The position numbers were made by a program, and so were the translations under genes. Below the pieces are notes generated by a model. That model was not told the origin of the DNA. It saw nothing but the letters and a program-made list of their open reading frames with translations, and searched no databases. From Eutrophocola sp964503965 (GTDB lineage Bacteria > Pseudomonadota > Gammaproteobacteria > Pseudomonadales > Pseudohongiellaceae): 64,000 bases of DNA. Below, in pieces: positions 51,042-59,603 of the stretch; positions within the stretch are counted from its first letter, which is position 1, and each line of letters starts with the position of its first letter. The stretch is from assembly GCA_964503965.1 (NCBI GenBank), contig CAZDCK010000014.1, positions 1-64,000 on the forward strand, given 5' to 3'.

Positions 51042-52157
51042 ATGAAAAAATCCATCCTATTCCTCGCCGCCACTGCCGCGGCCACGCTGGCAGTCGGCGC
51101 GCAGGCTCACCATGGTTTCGGCCTGTACCAGGTGGGCGATGAGGTCCAATACGAAGGTGTCATCACCGGCATGGATTTCGTGAACCCCCATTCCTACCTG
51201 TATTTCGATCGGGAAGACGAGAACGGCAACATCATCAACATGCGCTGCGAGATGCGCGCCGCTACCCTGCTGCGCCGTTCCGGCTGGTCCAAGGACATGT
51301 TCGAGGTAGGGCTGCCGGTGTCTGTGGATGCCAACCCGCACCGTGACGACCCCAGTGCCTGCTACACCGAGAACATCACCATCGGTGACCGCGAGACCAT
51401 CAACCGCAACGACCAGTTCACCATTGAAAATCCGCTGGACACCAGCAACCGCTCCCTGACAGCCGCCAATGGCGACCCCAATATCAGCGGTGACTGGGCC
51501 GTGGAGCAGCTGGTACTGACCATTCCTCCGGAAGGCGGCAATGGCTCCATGGTGCCCAAACGCTACCGCGAGGATTATGCGGCAGGCAACATCAGCCTTG
51601 AAGAGATTCGTGAACGCAATCCCAGGCCCCAGCGCCCGGTGTATACCGCCCGCGGCCAGGCCGAGGCCGATGCCTTTGAGATGTGGAACCCGGATCACAA
51701 CCCGCGCCTGCAGTGCCTGCCTACCAGTATCATTTATGACTGGACCTTCGACTGGCCGGTGAACCGCATCACCCAGGAAGACGACCAGGTGATCATCGAT
51801 TACGGCCTGTATGCAAAACGCCGCATCATTCACCTGAACCCGGATGCCACGCCAGTCACGCCCCTGCCCAACAACACCGGGCATTCCGTTGGCCACTGGG
51901 AAGGCAACACCCTGGTGGTGGAAACCTACGGCTTTGAACCGGGTGTGCTGTCACCCCCGACACGCAACAGCAACCAGATGTACATTGTTGAGCGCTTCAC
52001 CGTGGATACGGAAGATTGGGCAATCACCCGCGAATACACGGTAACTGACCCGGAATACCTGGCGGAGCCATGGACAGCCTCCGATGTGGTGTATTTGTCA
52101 GACGTGCCTTTCGAGGCCCATGAATGCCTGGAGCTGACCCCGGAATTCACCAACTGA
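51042..52157 (+). CDS. Fusion of DUF6152 and the RMGxSxGHxEGDTLV-type family
   Basis: 371 residues. A Sec signal peptide (ILFLAATAAATLAVGAQA) opens into AHHGFGLYQ and VITGMDFVNPHSYLYF, i.e. the DUF6152 domain (about residues 22-125). The second half contains LQCLPTSIIYDWTFDWP, NTGHSVGHWEGNTLVVETYG and HECLELTPEF, matching the separate proteins at 25573 and 26939. The fusion shows that the two families function together. Start ATG with GAAGGAG upstream. Followed by a strong terminator. Confidence 0.85.
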   Translation: MKKSILFLAATAAATLAVGAQAHHGFGLYQVGDEVQYEGVITGMDFVNPHSYLYFDREDENGNIINMRCEMRAATLLRRSGWSKDMFEVGLPVSVDANPHRDDPSACYTENITIGDRETINRNDQFTIENPLDTSNRSLTAANGDPNISGDWAVEQLVLTIPPEGGNGSMVPKRYREDYAAGNISLEEIRERNPRPQRPVYTARGQAEADAFEMWNPDHNPRLQCLPTSIIYDWTFDWPVNRITQEDDQVIIDYGLYAKRRIIHLNPDATPVTPLPNNTGHSVGHWEGNTLVVETYGFEPGVLSPPTRNSNQMYIVERFTVDTEDWAITREYTVTDPEYLAEPWTASDVVYLSDVPFEAHECLELTPEFTN

Positions 52158-52184
52158 TGTATTAACAGCAAGGCTTCTTCTAAT

Positions 52185-52217
52185 AGCGCTGGCATGTAAG
52201 TGTCAGCGCTTTTTTTT
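52185..52217 (+). terminator. Rho-independent terminator after the DUF6152 fusion gene
   Basis: Stem AGCGCTG (52185-52191) with CAGCGCT (52204-52210), followed by eight T. It is 28 bases past the stop codon at 52157. Confidence 0.85.
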
Positions 52218-52265
52218 GCGTTGGGGGAAATGGCCGTTCCAATAATCCCGGTGGTGGAGAATTCA

Positions 52266-52282
52266 GGAGGCCTGAGGCCTCC
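52266..52282. repeat. Perfect hairpin GGAGGCC/GGCCTCC
   Basis: 7-bp stem with a 3-nt loop, located between the terminator and the REP-like element at 52285. No T run follows. Confidence 0.6.
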
Positions 52283-52284
52283 AT

Positions 52285-52314
52285 GTCGGATGACGCTTCG
52301 CTCTTCCGACCTAC
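52285..52314. repeat. REP-like element, GTCGGATGACG...TCCGAC
   Basis: GTCGGA (52285-52290) pairs with TCCGAC (52305-52310), followed by CTAC, with CGCTTCG in the loop. Read on the minus strand it begins GTAGGTCGGAAGAGCGAAGC, closely resembling a widespread REP consensus. Confidence 0.65.
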
Positions 52315-52352
52315 AACGGTAAAGATACACATTGGGGTTTGGTGTCTGTGAT

Positions 52353-52385
52353 GCCGGATGATGGCCCGATGGGCCTCTTCCAGCC
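52353..52385. repeat. REP-like element, GCCGGATGATGG type
   Basis: Head GCCGGATGATGGCCC pairs partly with GGGCCTCTTCCAGCC. Same head-and-tail pattern as 32219 and 52285. Confidence 0.5.
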
Positions 52386-52410
52386 AAGGATGGATTGGTA
52401 AAAATCAGGG

Positions 52411-52447
52411 CTTACCTGAACCGGTCACCTTTTTCCCTTTATCAGTT
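52411..52447 (-). repeat. Post-stop repeat with GGTTCAGGTAAG motif after the lipase-like gene
   Basis: Minus-strand order: stop TAA, AACTGATAAAGGGAAAAAGG, TGACCGGTTCAGGTAAG. The motif also occurs at 15647 (variant), 16603 and 55177. Confidence 0.6.
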
Positions 52448-53758
52448 TTACTCATCCAGAATCAGGGGACCTGTTCTTTCGGGCTCAGGATTAATGGGAA
52501 CGCCACGTCTATCCATACTCACCTGCTGGATAAACAGGTCGATCTCATCCAGCAATTCGTTCCAGAAAGGATTGAAGGCAATCCTTTCGATGAGGCCATA
52601 GCCGAGATTTTCGTCGGTGATCTCCCCGTAATAGTCACGCTCGCCATTTCTGCAGCGATCATAATTATTTGTGCCATCGCCATAGTAGTGCCCGCAGTAG
52701 CGGTACTCCCCATTGATGCCGTAATGGGGATGGTCGGGAGGTGTCATCAGGCCAAGATGCCCAAGACTCATGATGCCGTCATCAGGAAGGTTGCTGCCTA
52801 CTACCCGTGTCCGGTAATAGGGCGGCAGTTCGTGCTGAGCATAGAGCAGGGTGAAACTGAGGGGGTTGGTCTGCAGGGCCATGAAGTCGAATGTGGCCTG
52901 GGTATCCACCGTCGTGTCCTGGGCGGAAGCCACCGTCATCACCGGGATATCCAGGGGATGGGACAACAGCGATTGCTGTGTCTCCTGGATAAGGTCCCAG
53001 GTTTCGGCAGCGGCGGTAAACGGAAAGGATTCATAGCGGTATACGCCCTCTTCCGGTTCCACTTCAAACCAGGCAGCGGCCGGGAACAGCTTGCCGATCT
53101 GGCTGATGCCCCCGGCATATTTTGAGGCAGAATCCACTGCCATAGCGGGGCCAAACAGGATCAGTGCATCCACATCCACGTTGCGTGTGGCCTCAAGGAC
53201 AGCCAGTGTCGCCCCGGCGGAATGCCCGGACAGGTAAACCTTTCCTGCCTTTTCTGCTACCAATCGGGTGGCAAAAGCCACATCCGCCTGCCAGTCTTCC
53301 TGGTATGACACCAGCATGTCTCCCGGTCGGGAACCATGGCCATGCAGAAGGGTACCAATCACGTAAAAACAGTGGGTCTGGAAATACTCACCAAGGTAGC
53401 GCATGCTCCAGGGAGATGCAATCAGGCCATGAACCAGCACAATGCCATTGGCGTATCGACCATCGGGATTTGTTGGGCAGTCCGCGTCCGGGATCAGCTC
53501 GAAAGGCAGCAGGTTATTGATAACTTGTTCTGACGGCTCATCGATGCGCGATTCACGCAGGCGTCTTTCCGACCACTGCCAGTAGTCGTCGAACGTTGCG
53601 CCTTCGTAGCGAAAGGGTTCGAGGAAGTCTGAGGGAAAATGCGCCTGCCCGATTGACTTGCCCGTGGACAGGAATACCCCCAGTCCGGCCACACTGCCCA
53701 GCAGCACAATGACAATACCGGCGATTACCTGCAGGGGGCGCTTGAACCTGGGATTCAC
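52448..53758 (-). CDS. Membrane-anchored alpha/beta-hydrolase
   Basis: 436 residues. An N-terminal membrane helix (VIAGIVIVLLGSVAGLGVFL) is followed by an alpha/beta-hydrolase fold with GIVLVHGLIASPWSMRYL, the nucleophile elbow LSGHSAGATLAVLE (Ser at about residue 197) and IPVMTVASAQDTTVD (acid); the His is in SLGHLGL. It is probably an esterase facing the periplasm. The gene precedes folA on the same strand with a 14-base gap counted in transcription order from folA, so it may be the last gene of the folA transcript. Repeat elements follow its stop. Confidence 0.82.
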   Translation of the reverse strand: MNPRFKRPLQVIAGIVIVLLGSVAGLGVFLSTGKSIGQAHFPSDFLEPFRYEGATFDDYWQWSERRLRESRIDEPSEQVINNLLPFELIPDADCPTNPDGRYANGIVLVHGLIASPWSMRYLGEYFQTHCFYVIGTLLHGHGSRPGDMLVSYQEDWQADVAFATRLVAEKAGKVYLSGHSAGATLAVLEATRNVDVDALILFGPAMAVDSASKYAGGISQIGKLFPAAAWFEVEPEEGVYRYESFPFTAAAETWDLIQETQQSLLSHPLDIPVMTVASAQDTTVDTQATFDFMALQTNPLSFTLLYAQHELPPYYRTRVVGSNLPDDGIMSLGHLGLMTPPDHPHYGINGEYRYCGHYYGDGTNNYDRCRNGERDYYGEITDENLGYGLIERIAFNPFWNELLDEIDLFIQQVSMDRRGVPINPEPERTGPLILDE

Positions 53759-53772
53759 CTTTCTACCTCCGA

Positions 53773-54276
53773 TCAGGTTTTCTCGAGAATGATAAAACTG
53801 TAGTTGCAGGGATTCGGACCACTGGCCTCAAAATCCTCGCGGGCTATTTCCTGCCACTGGGAGCGATCAAATTCGGGAAAGGTCGCATCTCCCTCGACAT
53901 CGGCGTGTACTTCGGTGAGGTATAAGCGATCGGCCAGCGGCATGGCCTGGCGGTAAATTTCCGCCCCCCCGATAATCATGGCTTCTTCGGTTCCATCCAC
54001 AATGGTCAGGTTTTCACACAGTTCTCGGGCGGCTTCCAGTGAATCCACGATCCTGACCCCCTCAAAGGACCAGTCACGGTTCCGGGTAACCACGATATTG
54101 GTGCGACCCGGTAATGGTTTACCGATGGAGTCGAAGGTTTTACGCCCCATGATGACCGGTTTGCCCAGGGTGATGCGTTTGAAATACTTCAGGTCTTCAG
54201 GCAAGTACCAGGGCAGCTGGTTGTTACGGCCGATGACCCGGTTCTGTGCCATGGCCCAGACAAGGGATATTTTCAT
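53773..54276 (-). CDS. folA: Dihydrofolate reductase
   Basis: 167 residues, normal for FolA. Landmarks: WAMAQNRVIGRNNQLPWYLPEDL (Asp/Glu and Trp at the folate site), GKPVIMGRKTFDSIGKPLPGR (NADPH site) and IIGGAEIYRQAMPLADRLY. It reduces dihydrofolate to tetrahydrofolate in the cytoplasm, regenerating the folate used by ThyA encoded just upstream on the same strand (8 bases apart). Confidence 0.97.
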   Translation of the reverse strand: MKISLVWAMAQNRVIGRNNQLPWYLPEDLKYFKRITLGKPVIMGRKTFDSIGKPLPGRTNIVVTRNRDWSFEGVRIVDSLEAARELCENLTIVDGTEEAMIIGGAEIYRQAMPLADRLYLTEVHADVEGDATFPEFDRSQWQEIAREDFEASGPNPCNYSFIILEKT

Positions 54277-54284
54277 AACCCCTC

Positions 54285-55079
54285 CTAGACAGAAATTGGC
54301 GCAGCGATATGTGGCTGGGCCTCGTAATCAAGGATTTCAAAATCCTCGTACTCGTATTCATACAGGCTGGGCGGCCGACGCTTGATATGCAGTTTCGGCA
54401 ACGGCCCCGGTGTACGGGTGATCTGCTCCCTGGCCTGGTCAAGATGATCCAGGTACAAATGAACATCCCCGCCGGTCCAAACAAAGTCGCCCACATCCAG
54501 GTCACACTGCTGGGCCACCATGTGGGTCAGCAGGGAATAGGAAGCGATATTGAAAGGTACCCCCAGGAAGGTGTCGCAGGAACGCTGGTACAACTGGCAT
54601 GATAGTTTGCCGTTTGCGACATAGAACTGGAACAGGGAGTGACAGGGCGGCAGGGCCATTTCATCCACGTAGGCCGGGTTGTAGGCCACTACGATATGCC
54701 GACGGGAATCCGGGTTGTTCTTGATGCTGTTGACCACATTATCGATCTGGTCGATAGCCTGACCATCCTTGCCGGGCCAGGAACGCCACTGAAACCCGTA
54801 TACAGGACCCAGCTCACCATTTTCATCGGCCCATTCATCCCAGATACGGACATTATTGTCTTTCAGATACTTGATATTGGTATCACCGTTCAGGAACCAG
54901 AGTAGTTCAATGACAATGGAGCGAATATGCAGCTTTTTCGTCGTCAGCAGGGGAAAGCCCTCCTGCAGGTTGAAGCGCATCTGGTGGCCAAAGACAGAAC
55001 GGGTACCAGTGCCAGTGCGGTCGGATTTGTCGGCGCCTTCATCGAGGATGCGCTGCATCATGTCGAGGTATTGTTTCAT
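54285..55079 (-). CDS. thyA: Thymidylate synthase
   Basis: 264 residues, the exact length of E. coli ThyA. The active-site Cys lies in ALPPCHSLFQFYV, the dUMP/phosphate site in YQRSCDTFLGVPFNIASYS, and LLTHMVAQQCDLDVGDFVW follows. It methylates dUMP to dTMP with methylene-tetrahydrofolate. Neighbours lgt upstream and folA downstream match the conserved order. Confidence 0.98.
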   Translation of the reverse strand: MKQYLDMMQRILDEGADKSDRTGTGTRSVFGHQMRFNLQEGFPLLTTKKLHIRSIVIELLWFLNGDTNIKYLKDNNVRIWDEWADENGELGPVYGFQWRSWPGKDGQAIDQIDNVVNSIKNNPDSRRHIVVAYNPAYVDEMALPPCHSLFQFYVANGKLSCQLYQRSCDTFLGVPFNIASYSLLTHMVAQQCDLDVGDFVWTGGDVHLYLDHLDQAREQITRTPGPLPKLHIKRRPPSLYEYEYEDFEILDYEAQPHIAAPISV

Positions 55080-55176
55080 GGGTGTCTCTTGGTTTTTTGG
55101 TTACTGATCTTAGTTATCGTTTTTATGCTTGTGTCGTAATTTTCAATGGGGCCATTGCCGTGTTCATACCAGATTC

Positions 55177-55225
55177 CTTACCTGAACCGCCTGCCCTGTA
55201 TCCTTGTATCCCTCTATCCCTTTTC
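55177..55225 (-). repeat. Post-stop purine-rich repeat overlapping the lgt stop
   Basis: The last lgt codons (GGTAAAGGGGAAAAGGG) run straight into stop TAG and the units AGGGATACA, AGGATACA, GGGCAGGCGGTTCAGGTAAGG. The array thus starts inside the coding sequence, suggesting a replaced 3' end. Confidence 0.6.
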
Positions 55226-56029
55226 CCCTTTACCGCTTCCTGTAAACCACTTGGCCCTGTACGCACCAAAAATAATGACCGACCCAACCAGAATCATCGG
55301 TATCGATAATTGCATCCCCTTGGTCATCCAGTCAAAGGCGACGAAGCCAATGTGGGCATCCGGTTCTCGAAAGAATTCAGCGAAGGTCCGGAACATCCCA
55401 TAGCCGAGAATAAATACGCCGGTCACGGCAAATCGCGGTCGTGTTCGCGATGAAAACAACCACACAATAACAAACAGGCTAATTCCTTCCAGTGCAAACT
55501 GGTACAGCTGCGAAGGGTGCCGTGCAAGCTGCGCAGGATCCTGCGGAAAGACGATGGCCCATGGCACTCCTGCTTCCCGTCCCCACAACTCGCCGTTGAT
55601 AAAATTACCCAGTCGTCCAAAGGCCAGCCCCAGGGGGGCAAGCGGCGCGACAAAATCACTGACGTCAAAGAGGGATTTCCAGCGGCTGCGGGCAAACAGC
55701 CAGACCGCCACACATACGCCAAGGAAGCCACCATGAAAGGACATGCCTCCCCGCCATATTGCGAACAGGGATAACGGGTTATCCACGAGACTGCCGAAAT
55801 TGTAGAAAACCATGTAGCCAATACGACCGCCAAGGATCACACCAATGGCACTGTTGGTGATAAGGTCGGAGACATCGTTACGGCTCCAGCCGGAATCCGG
55901 CGCATCGGCCCGCCTGCCTCCAAGCCACCAGGCAGCGGCAAAACCGGCAATGTAGGTTAGCGCATACCAGTGTATCTGCAAGGGGCCCAGTGAGAGGGCA
56001 ACAGGATCTATCTGTGGAAATTGCAGCAT
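55214..56029 (-). CDS. lgt: Prolipoprotein diacylglyceryl transferase
   Basis: 271 residues with seven helices. Family motifs seen: HWYALTYIAGFAAAWWLGG (helix 1), IGGRIGYMVFYN-like VILGGRIGYMVFYNFGSL, RGGMSFHGGFLG (essential His-Gly loop) and RHPSQLYQFALEG. It attaches diacylglycerol to the lipobox Cys of prolipoproteins (several encoded here). The final residues GSGKGEKG are encoded by the post-stop repeat. Located between ptsP and thyA as in E. coli. Confidence 0.97.
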   Translation of the reverse strand: MLQFPQIDPVALSLGPLQIHWYALTYIAGFAAAWWLGGRRADAPDSGWSRNDVSDLITNSAIGVILGGRIGYMVFYNFGSLVDNPLSLFAIWRGGMSFHGGFLGVCVAVWLFARSRWKSLFDVSDFVAPLAPLGLAFGRLGNFINGELWGREAGVPWAIVFPQDPAQLARHPSQLYQFALEGISLFVIVWLFSSRTRPRFAVTGVFILGYGMFRTFAEFFREPDAHIGFVAFDWMTKGMQLSIPMILVGSVIIFGAYRAKWFTGSGKGEKG

Positions 56030-56123
56030 GGACTAGTGATTCAAGCGGGAAAAACAGTAACAGGAAGTATAGCCTTTTTACCCATGGAGTTTTATGTATA
56101 TAAGGAAGTTTTGGGAACGGCTG

Positions 56124-56154
56124 TCCGCCTTGAGCTTTCAGCCTTTAGCCTTCA
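56124..56154 (-). repeat. Post-stop 7-nt-period repeat after ptsP
   Basis: Minus strand, beginning within the TAG stop: CTGAAGG, CTAAAGG, CTGAAAG, CTCAAGG, CGG. Four degenerate 7-nt units. The unit sequence differs from the GGATAAA type but location and period are the same. Confidence 0.55.
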
Positions 56155-58425
56155 GCTATTTCTGGATGTCCGCAGCAGACGCTCAACGCCAGCGTTGTAA
56201 AGCTCGATATCCACAAGTGCCTTGACGGCCTCGGTATCTTCTTCGTCCAGTACTTTATCCAGCAGTTCCTGGGCCTGCTCGTAGGTGACATTACGGATCA
56301 CGGACTTGACCTTGAGCAGGCTGGTCGCGCTCATGGACAGCATGTCATACCCCATGGCCATCAATAGTACTGCAGCACCCGGGTTGCCCGCCATCTCGCC
56401 ACAGACACTGGCCTTGAGCTCCACTTCATGGACCTCTTCGGCAATATGCTTCAGAGCATGCAGTACAGCCGGATGGAAAGTCGAATAGATTCCCGATACA
56501 CGCGGGTTGTTACGATCAACGGCCAGCAGGTACTGACTGAGATCATTGGACCCGACAGAGATGAAATCGATACGCTCGGCCAGGGAATGCACCATGTACA
56601 TCATGCCCGGGATTTCAATCATGGCGCCTATTTTAGGCTTGACCACCTCGAGCCCCTCTTCCAGCAGCTCCTGGTAAGCCCGGTTGATCAGGTGAACCGA
56701 GTAATCCACTTCGTTCATGTTGCTGATCATGGGTAGCATGATCTGCAGGTTATCCAGGCCTACGCTGGCTTTCATCATGGCCCTGACCTGGGCAATGAAG
56801 ATTTCCGGGTGGTCCATGCTGACACGAATACCACGCCAGCCCAGGAACGGGTTTTCCTCCTTGATCGGAAAATAGGGCAGCGGTTTGTCACCACCGATAT
56901 CCAGCGTACGCATGTTCACTGTTTTCGGGTGAAAAGCCTCCAGCTGCTGGCGATAGATTTCAGTCTGTTCCCGCTCTGTCGGAAAACGGTCACGGAGCAG
57001 GAAAGGTACTTCCGTACGAAAAAGGCCAATACCTTCTGCGCCGCGTTCAATGGAACGCAGGACATCCGTCATGAGACCGGTATTTACCCAGAGCTCCAGG
57101 CGATGACCGTCCAGGGTCTCGCAGGGCAGGTCCTTTATCGTTGCCAAACCTTCCGTGAGCTGCTCCTCTTCACGCACAATTTCCATGTAGCGTTCGCGCA
57201 GTTCGTCAGACGGGTTACTGTAGACTCGGCCGTTATACCCATCGACTATAATTTCCTTGCCGTCGAGTTCCGAAAACGGCAGATCCTGTATGCCCATGGC
57301 CGAGGGAATCCCCATAGCCCGGGCAAGGATGGCTACATGGGAGTGACCCGAGCCTTTGGCCGAGACGATGCCGGCGAGTTTGTCTTTCGGCACTTCTGCC
57401 AGCATCGCCGCTGAAAGCTCTTCGCTGACCAGGACACAGCGGTCGGGATATTCCATTTCCTTCTGTTGTTTATCCTGAAGATAGAACAGGACGCGGGAAC
57501 ACAGGTCCTTGATATCCGTCGCTCTTTCCCGCAGGTAATTGTCATCCATGGACTCTAGGTTACTCACGTGATCCCGGGCGACACGAGCGAGGGCGCCCTG
57601 GGCCCAACTGCCCTCCTTGATATAGGCAATAACCTCAACACCCAGGGCATGATCGCTGAGCATGTGAAGATAGGCATCAAACAGCTCACGTTCTTCGGGT
57701 CGCAGCTGCCCTTTCACTTTCATTTTCAGTTCACTGATATCAATGCGAACCTGGTTAAGGCACTCATTGAAAAAGGCAATTTCCTTATCGACATCTTCCA
57801 CTTTACGGCTGGGTATCGCGTTGATGTCCGCGGGAGGAAAGACTGTCACGGCCTCTGCGATGACAACACCCGGCGCACCCGGGACCCCTTCGAAACTTGT
57901 ATCCGTGGTTTTCATGCCCATCGGGCTGTGACCGGTGATAGCTCCTCGCGCCTCTTCATTGGCAATGATGCCCGCCAACTGCGCAGACAGTGTAATGAGG
58001 AACGCTTCCTCTTCCGCATCAAAGGCCCGGACTTCTCCCTGTTGTACTACCAGAACACCAAGGACTTCACGGTGGTGAATGACGGGCACGCCCAGGAATG
58101 ACTCAAACTCCTCCTCCCGGGTTTCCGGAATATAGAAATAGCGGGGATGGGATGAGGCATTTTCAAGATTGACCGGTTCCGCACGCTGGGCCACCAGGCC
58201 GACCAGTCCTTCTTCAGGGGCCAGGCTGGCCTTGCCGACCGAACCCTGATCCAGACCCTTGGTGGCCATGAGCACATAACGGTCGGTATTGTGATCAAAC
58301 AGATAGACCGAACAGACAAGGGTGTCCATGGCTTTCTGCACTCTCCGGACAATAATCTCCAGTGAGGCTGTCAGGTCTCTGGCCTCATTCACTTCCTGGA
58401 TAATACTGCGGAGAATTTCTAGCAT
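56152..58425 (-). CDS. ptsP: Nitrogen PTS enzyme I (PtsP) with GAF domain
   Basis: 757 residues. An N-terminal GAF domain (about 1-165) includes VCSVYLFDHNTDRYVLMATKG. The PTS domain has the phospho-His site GSGHSHVAILARAMGIPSAMG, the PEP-utilising barrel with EGIGLFRTEVPFLLRDRFPTE, FLGWRGIRVSMDHPEIF and the Cys-containing CGEMAGNPGAA. It uses PEP to phosphorylate the NPr protein of the nitrogen-related PTS. The adjacent rppH gene (12 bases upstream) and lgt downstream match the conserved order. Confidence 0.96.
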   Translation of the reverse strand: MLEILRSIIQEVNEARDLTASLEIIVRRVQKAMDTLVCSVYLFDHNTDRYVLMATKGLDQGSVGKASLAPEEGLVGLVAQRAEPVNLENASSHPRYFYIPETREEEFESFLGVPVIHHREVLGVLVVQQGEVRAFDAEEEAFLITLSAQLAGIIANEEARGAITGHSPMGMKTTDTSFEGVPGAPGVVIAEAVTVFPPADINAIPSRKVEDVDKEIAFFNECLNQVRIDISELKMKVKGQLRPEERELFDAYLHMLSDHALGVEVIAYIKEGSWAQGALARVARDHVSNLESMDDNYLRERATDIKDLCSRVLFYLQDKQQKEMEYPDRCVLVSEELSAAMLAEVPKDKLAGIVSAKGSGHSHVAILARAMGIPSAMGIQDLPFSELDGKEIIVDGYNGRVYSNPSDELRERYMEIVREEEQLTEGLATIKDLPCETLDGHRLELWVNTGLMTDVLRSIERGAEGIGLFRTEVPFLLRDRFPTEREQTEIYRQQLEAFHPKTVNMRTLDIGGDKPLPYFPIKEENPFLGWRGIRVSMDHPEIFIAQVRAMMKASVGLDNLQIMLPMISNMNEVDYSVHLINRAYQELLEEGLEVVKPKIGAMIEIPGMMYMVHSLAERIDFISVGSNDLSQYLLAVDRNNPRVSGIYSTFHPAVLHALKHIAEEVHEVELKASVCGEMAGNPGAAVLLMAMGYDMLSMSATSLLKVKSVIRNVTYEQAQELLDKVLDEEDTEAVKALVDIELYNAGVERLLRTSRNS

Positions 58426-58436
58426 AAGTGTATTGT

Positions 58437-58970
58437 CTAGCCCCGGGAGGCTGTCTGTTCACTTCCTTTCTGGTCGCCATCACTGGTATCAGCGAGCGCA
58501 TCCTTGAAAGGCTTGATGAGTTCTTCCAGAGCCATGCGGTAGACCTTGCGCTTGAAAGAAACCACCTTGTTTACGGGATACCAGTAATTCACCCACCGGC
58601 AATGATCGAATTCCGGTTTATCCCCCTTGTCAAAACGAATCTTTTTCCGATCACCCAGCAAGCGCAGCAGAAACCATTTCTGTTTCTGCCCAATACATAC
58701 CGGGTGGGAGTTATACCTGATCAGATGCTTGGGCAAGCGATAACGGAGCCATCTGTCGGTACAGGCGACAATCTCCACGTCATGGGGTTCAAGGCCCACT
58801 TCCTCATGCAATTCACGCAATACCGCATCTTCAGCAGACTCATTGCGCTGCACCCCGCCCTGGGGAAATTGCCACGCATCCTGACCCACCCGCTTTGCCC
58901 AAAGCAGCTTGCCATTGTCATTGAAAATTATGATGCCCACATTGGGCCTGAAACCGTCGGAATCTATCAC
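58437..58970 (-). CDS. rppH: RNA pyrophosphohydrolase
   Basis: 177 residues of Nudix family. The Nudix box is GGVQRNESAEDAVLRELHEE followed by VGL at about residues 38-60, preceded by RVGQDAWQFPQ. RppH removes pyrophosphate from 5'-triphosphate mRNA to start decay. Start is the ATG before IDSDGFRPNVG. Usually about 160-175 residues, so this is full length. Upstream partner of ptsP. Confidence 0.95.
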   Translation of the reverse strand: MIDSDGFRPNVGIIIFNDNGKLLWAKRVGQDAWQFPQGGVQRNESAEDAVLRELHEEVGLEPHDVEIVACTDRWLRYRLPKHLIRYNSHPVCIGQKQKWFLLRLLGDRKKIRFDKGDKPEFDHCRWVNYWYPVNKVVSFKRKVYRMALEELIKPFKDALADTSDGDQKGSEQTASRG

Positions 58971-59077
58971 GCTCTTTTACCGGCCGGTAATGCGCATCCC
59001 GTCTACACAGGATACTCCGGCACTCCATAAGGGTTAAACATTTACAGGGACTGCCACAGTGGCAGTAAGACTGCTGG

Positions 59078-59461
59078 TCAGTCGCAACTTTCCCTGTATT
59101 CCTCGGCACTGAGAAGCTCCTTGAGCTCCTCCTCATTTTTCATGCGGATCTTGAACATCCAGCCATCGTCATAAGGCGAGGAATTGATGGTCTCCGGAGC
59201 ATCATCGAGCTGTGAATTTACAGCCACGACTTCACCTGAAACAGGTGCATAGATATCCGAAGCGGTTTTGACGGATTCAACAACGCTGATTTCATCTCGG
59301 GCCGATACCTCGGTATTTACCTCTGGCAAATCGACAAAGACCACATCACCCAGTTCGCTCTGGGCAAAGTCGCTGATTCCAACTGTAGCAATACCATCTT
59401 CCCCGGCTTTCACCCATTCATGGGAAGAGGCGTAATACAAATCTTCTGGTGTTTCACTCAC
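59078..59461 (-). CDS. gcvH: Glycine cleavage system H protein
   Basis: 127 residues starting at GTG before SETPEDLYYA, which has an AGAGG ribosome site eight bases upstream. The lipoyl-lysine motif is ISVVESVKTASDIYAPVSG (Lys at about residue 64), the H-protein hallmark. It carries the aminomethyl group between the P, T and L proteins. The reading frame continues upstream for 69 codons, but typical H proteins are this length. No gcvT or gcvP gene is in the window. Confidence 0.94.
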   Translation of the reverse strand: MSETPEDLYYASSHEWVKAGEDGIATVGISDFAQSELGDVVFVDLPEVNTEVSARDEISVVESVKTASDIYAPVSGEVVAVNSQLDDAPETINSSPYDDGWMFKIRMKNEEELKELLSAEEYRESCD

Positions 59462-59603
59462 GTGCAATTCCTCTATTTCACCGACTGTCCTTGTCAGGCC
59501 TGCTTTGCCGGTCATGATTGTCTCAATCTCCAGACCGTCAAAATGACATTGCTTCATATTATGATCGATGGGGGCATCCTGCAAGGCGGAAATAACAAAG
59601 CAA

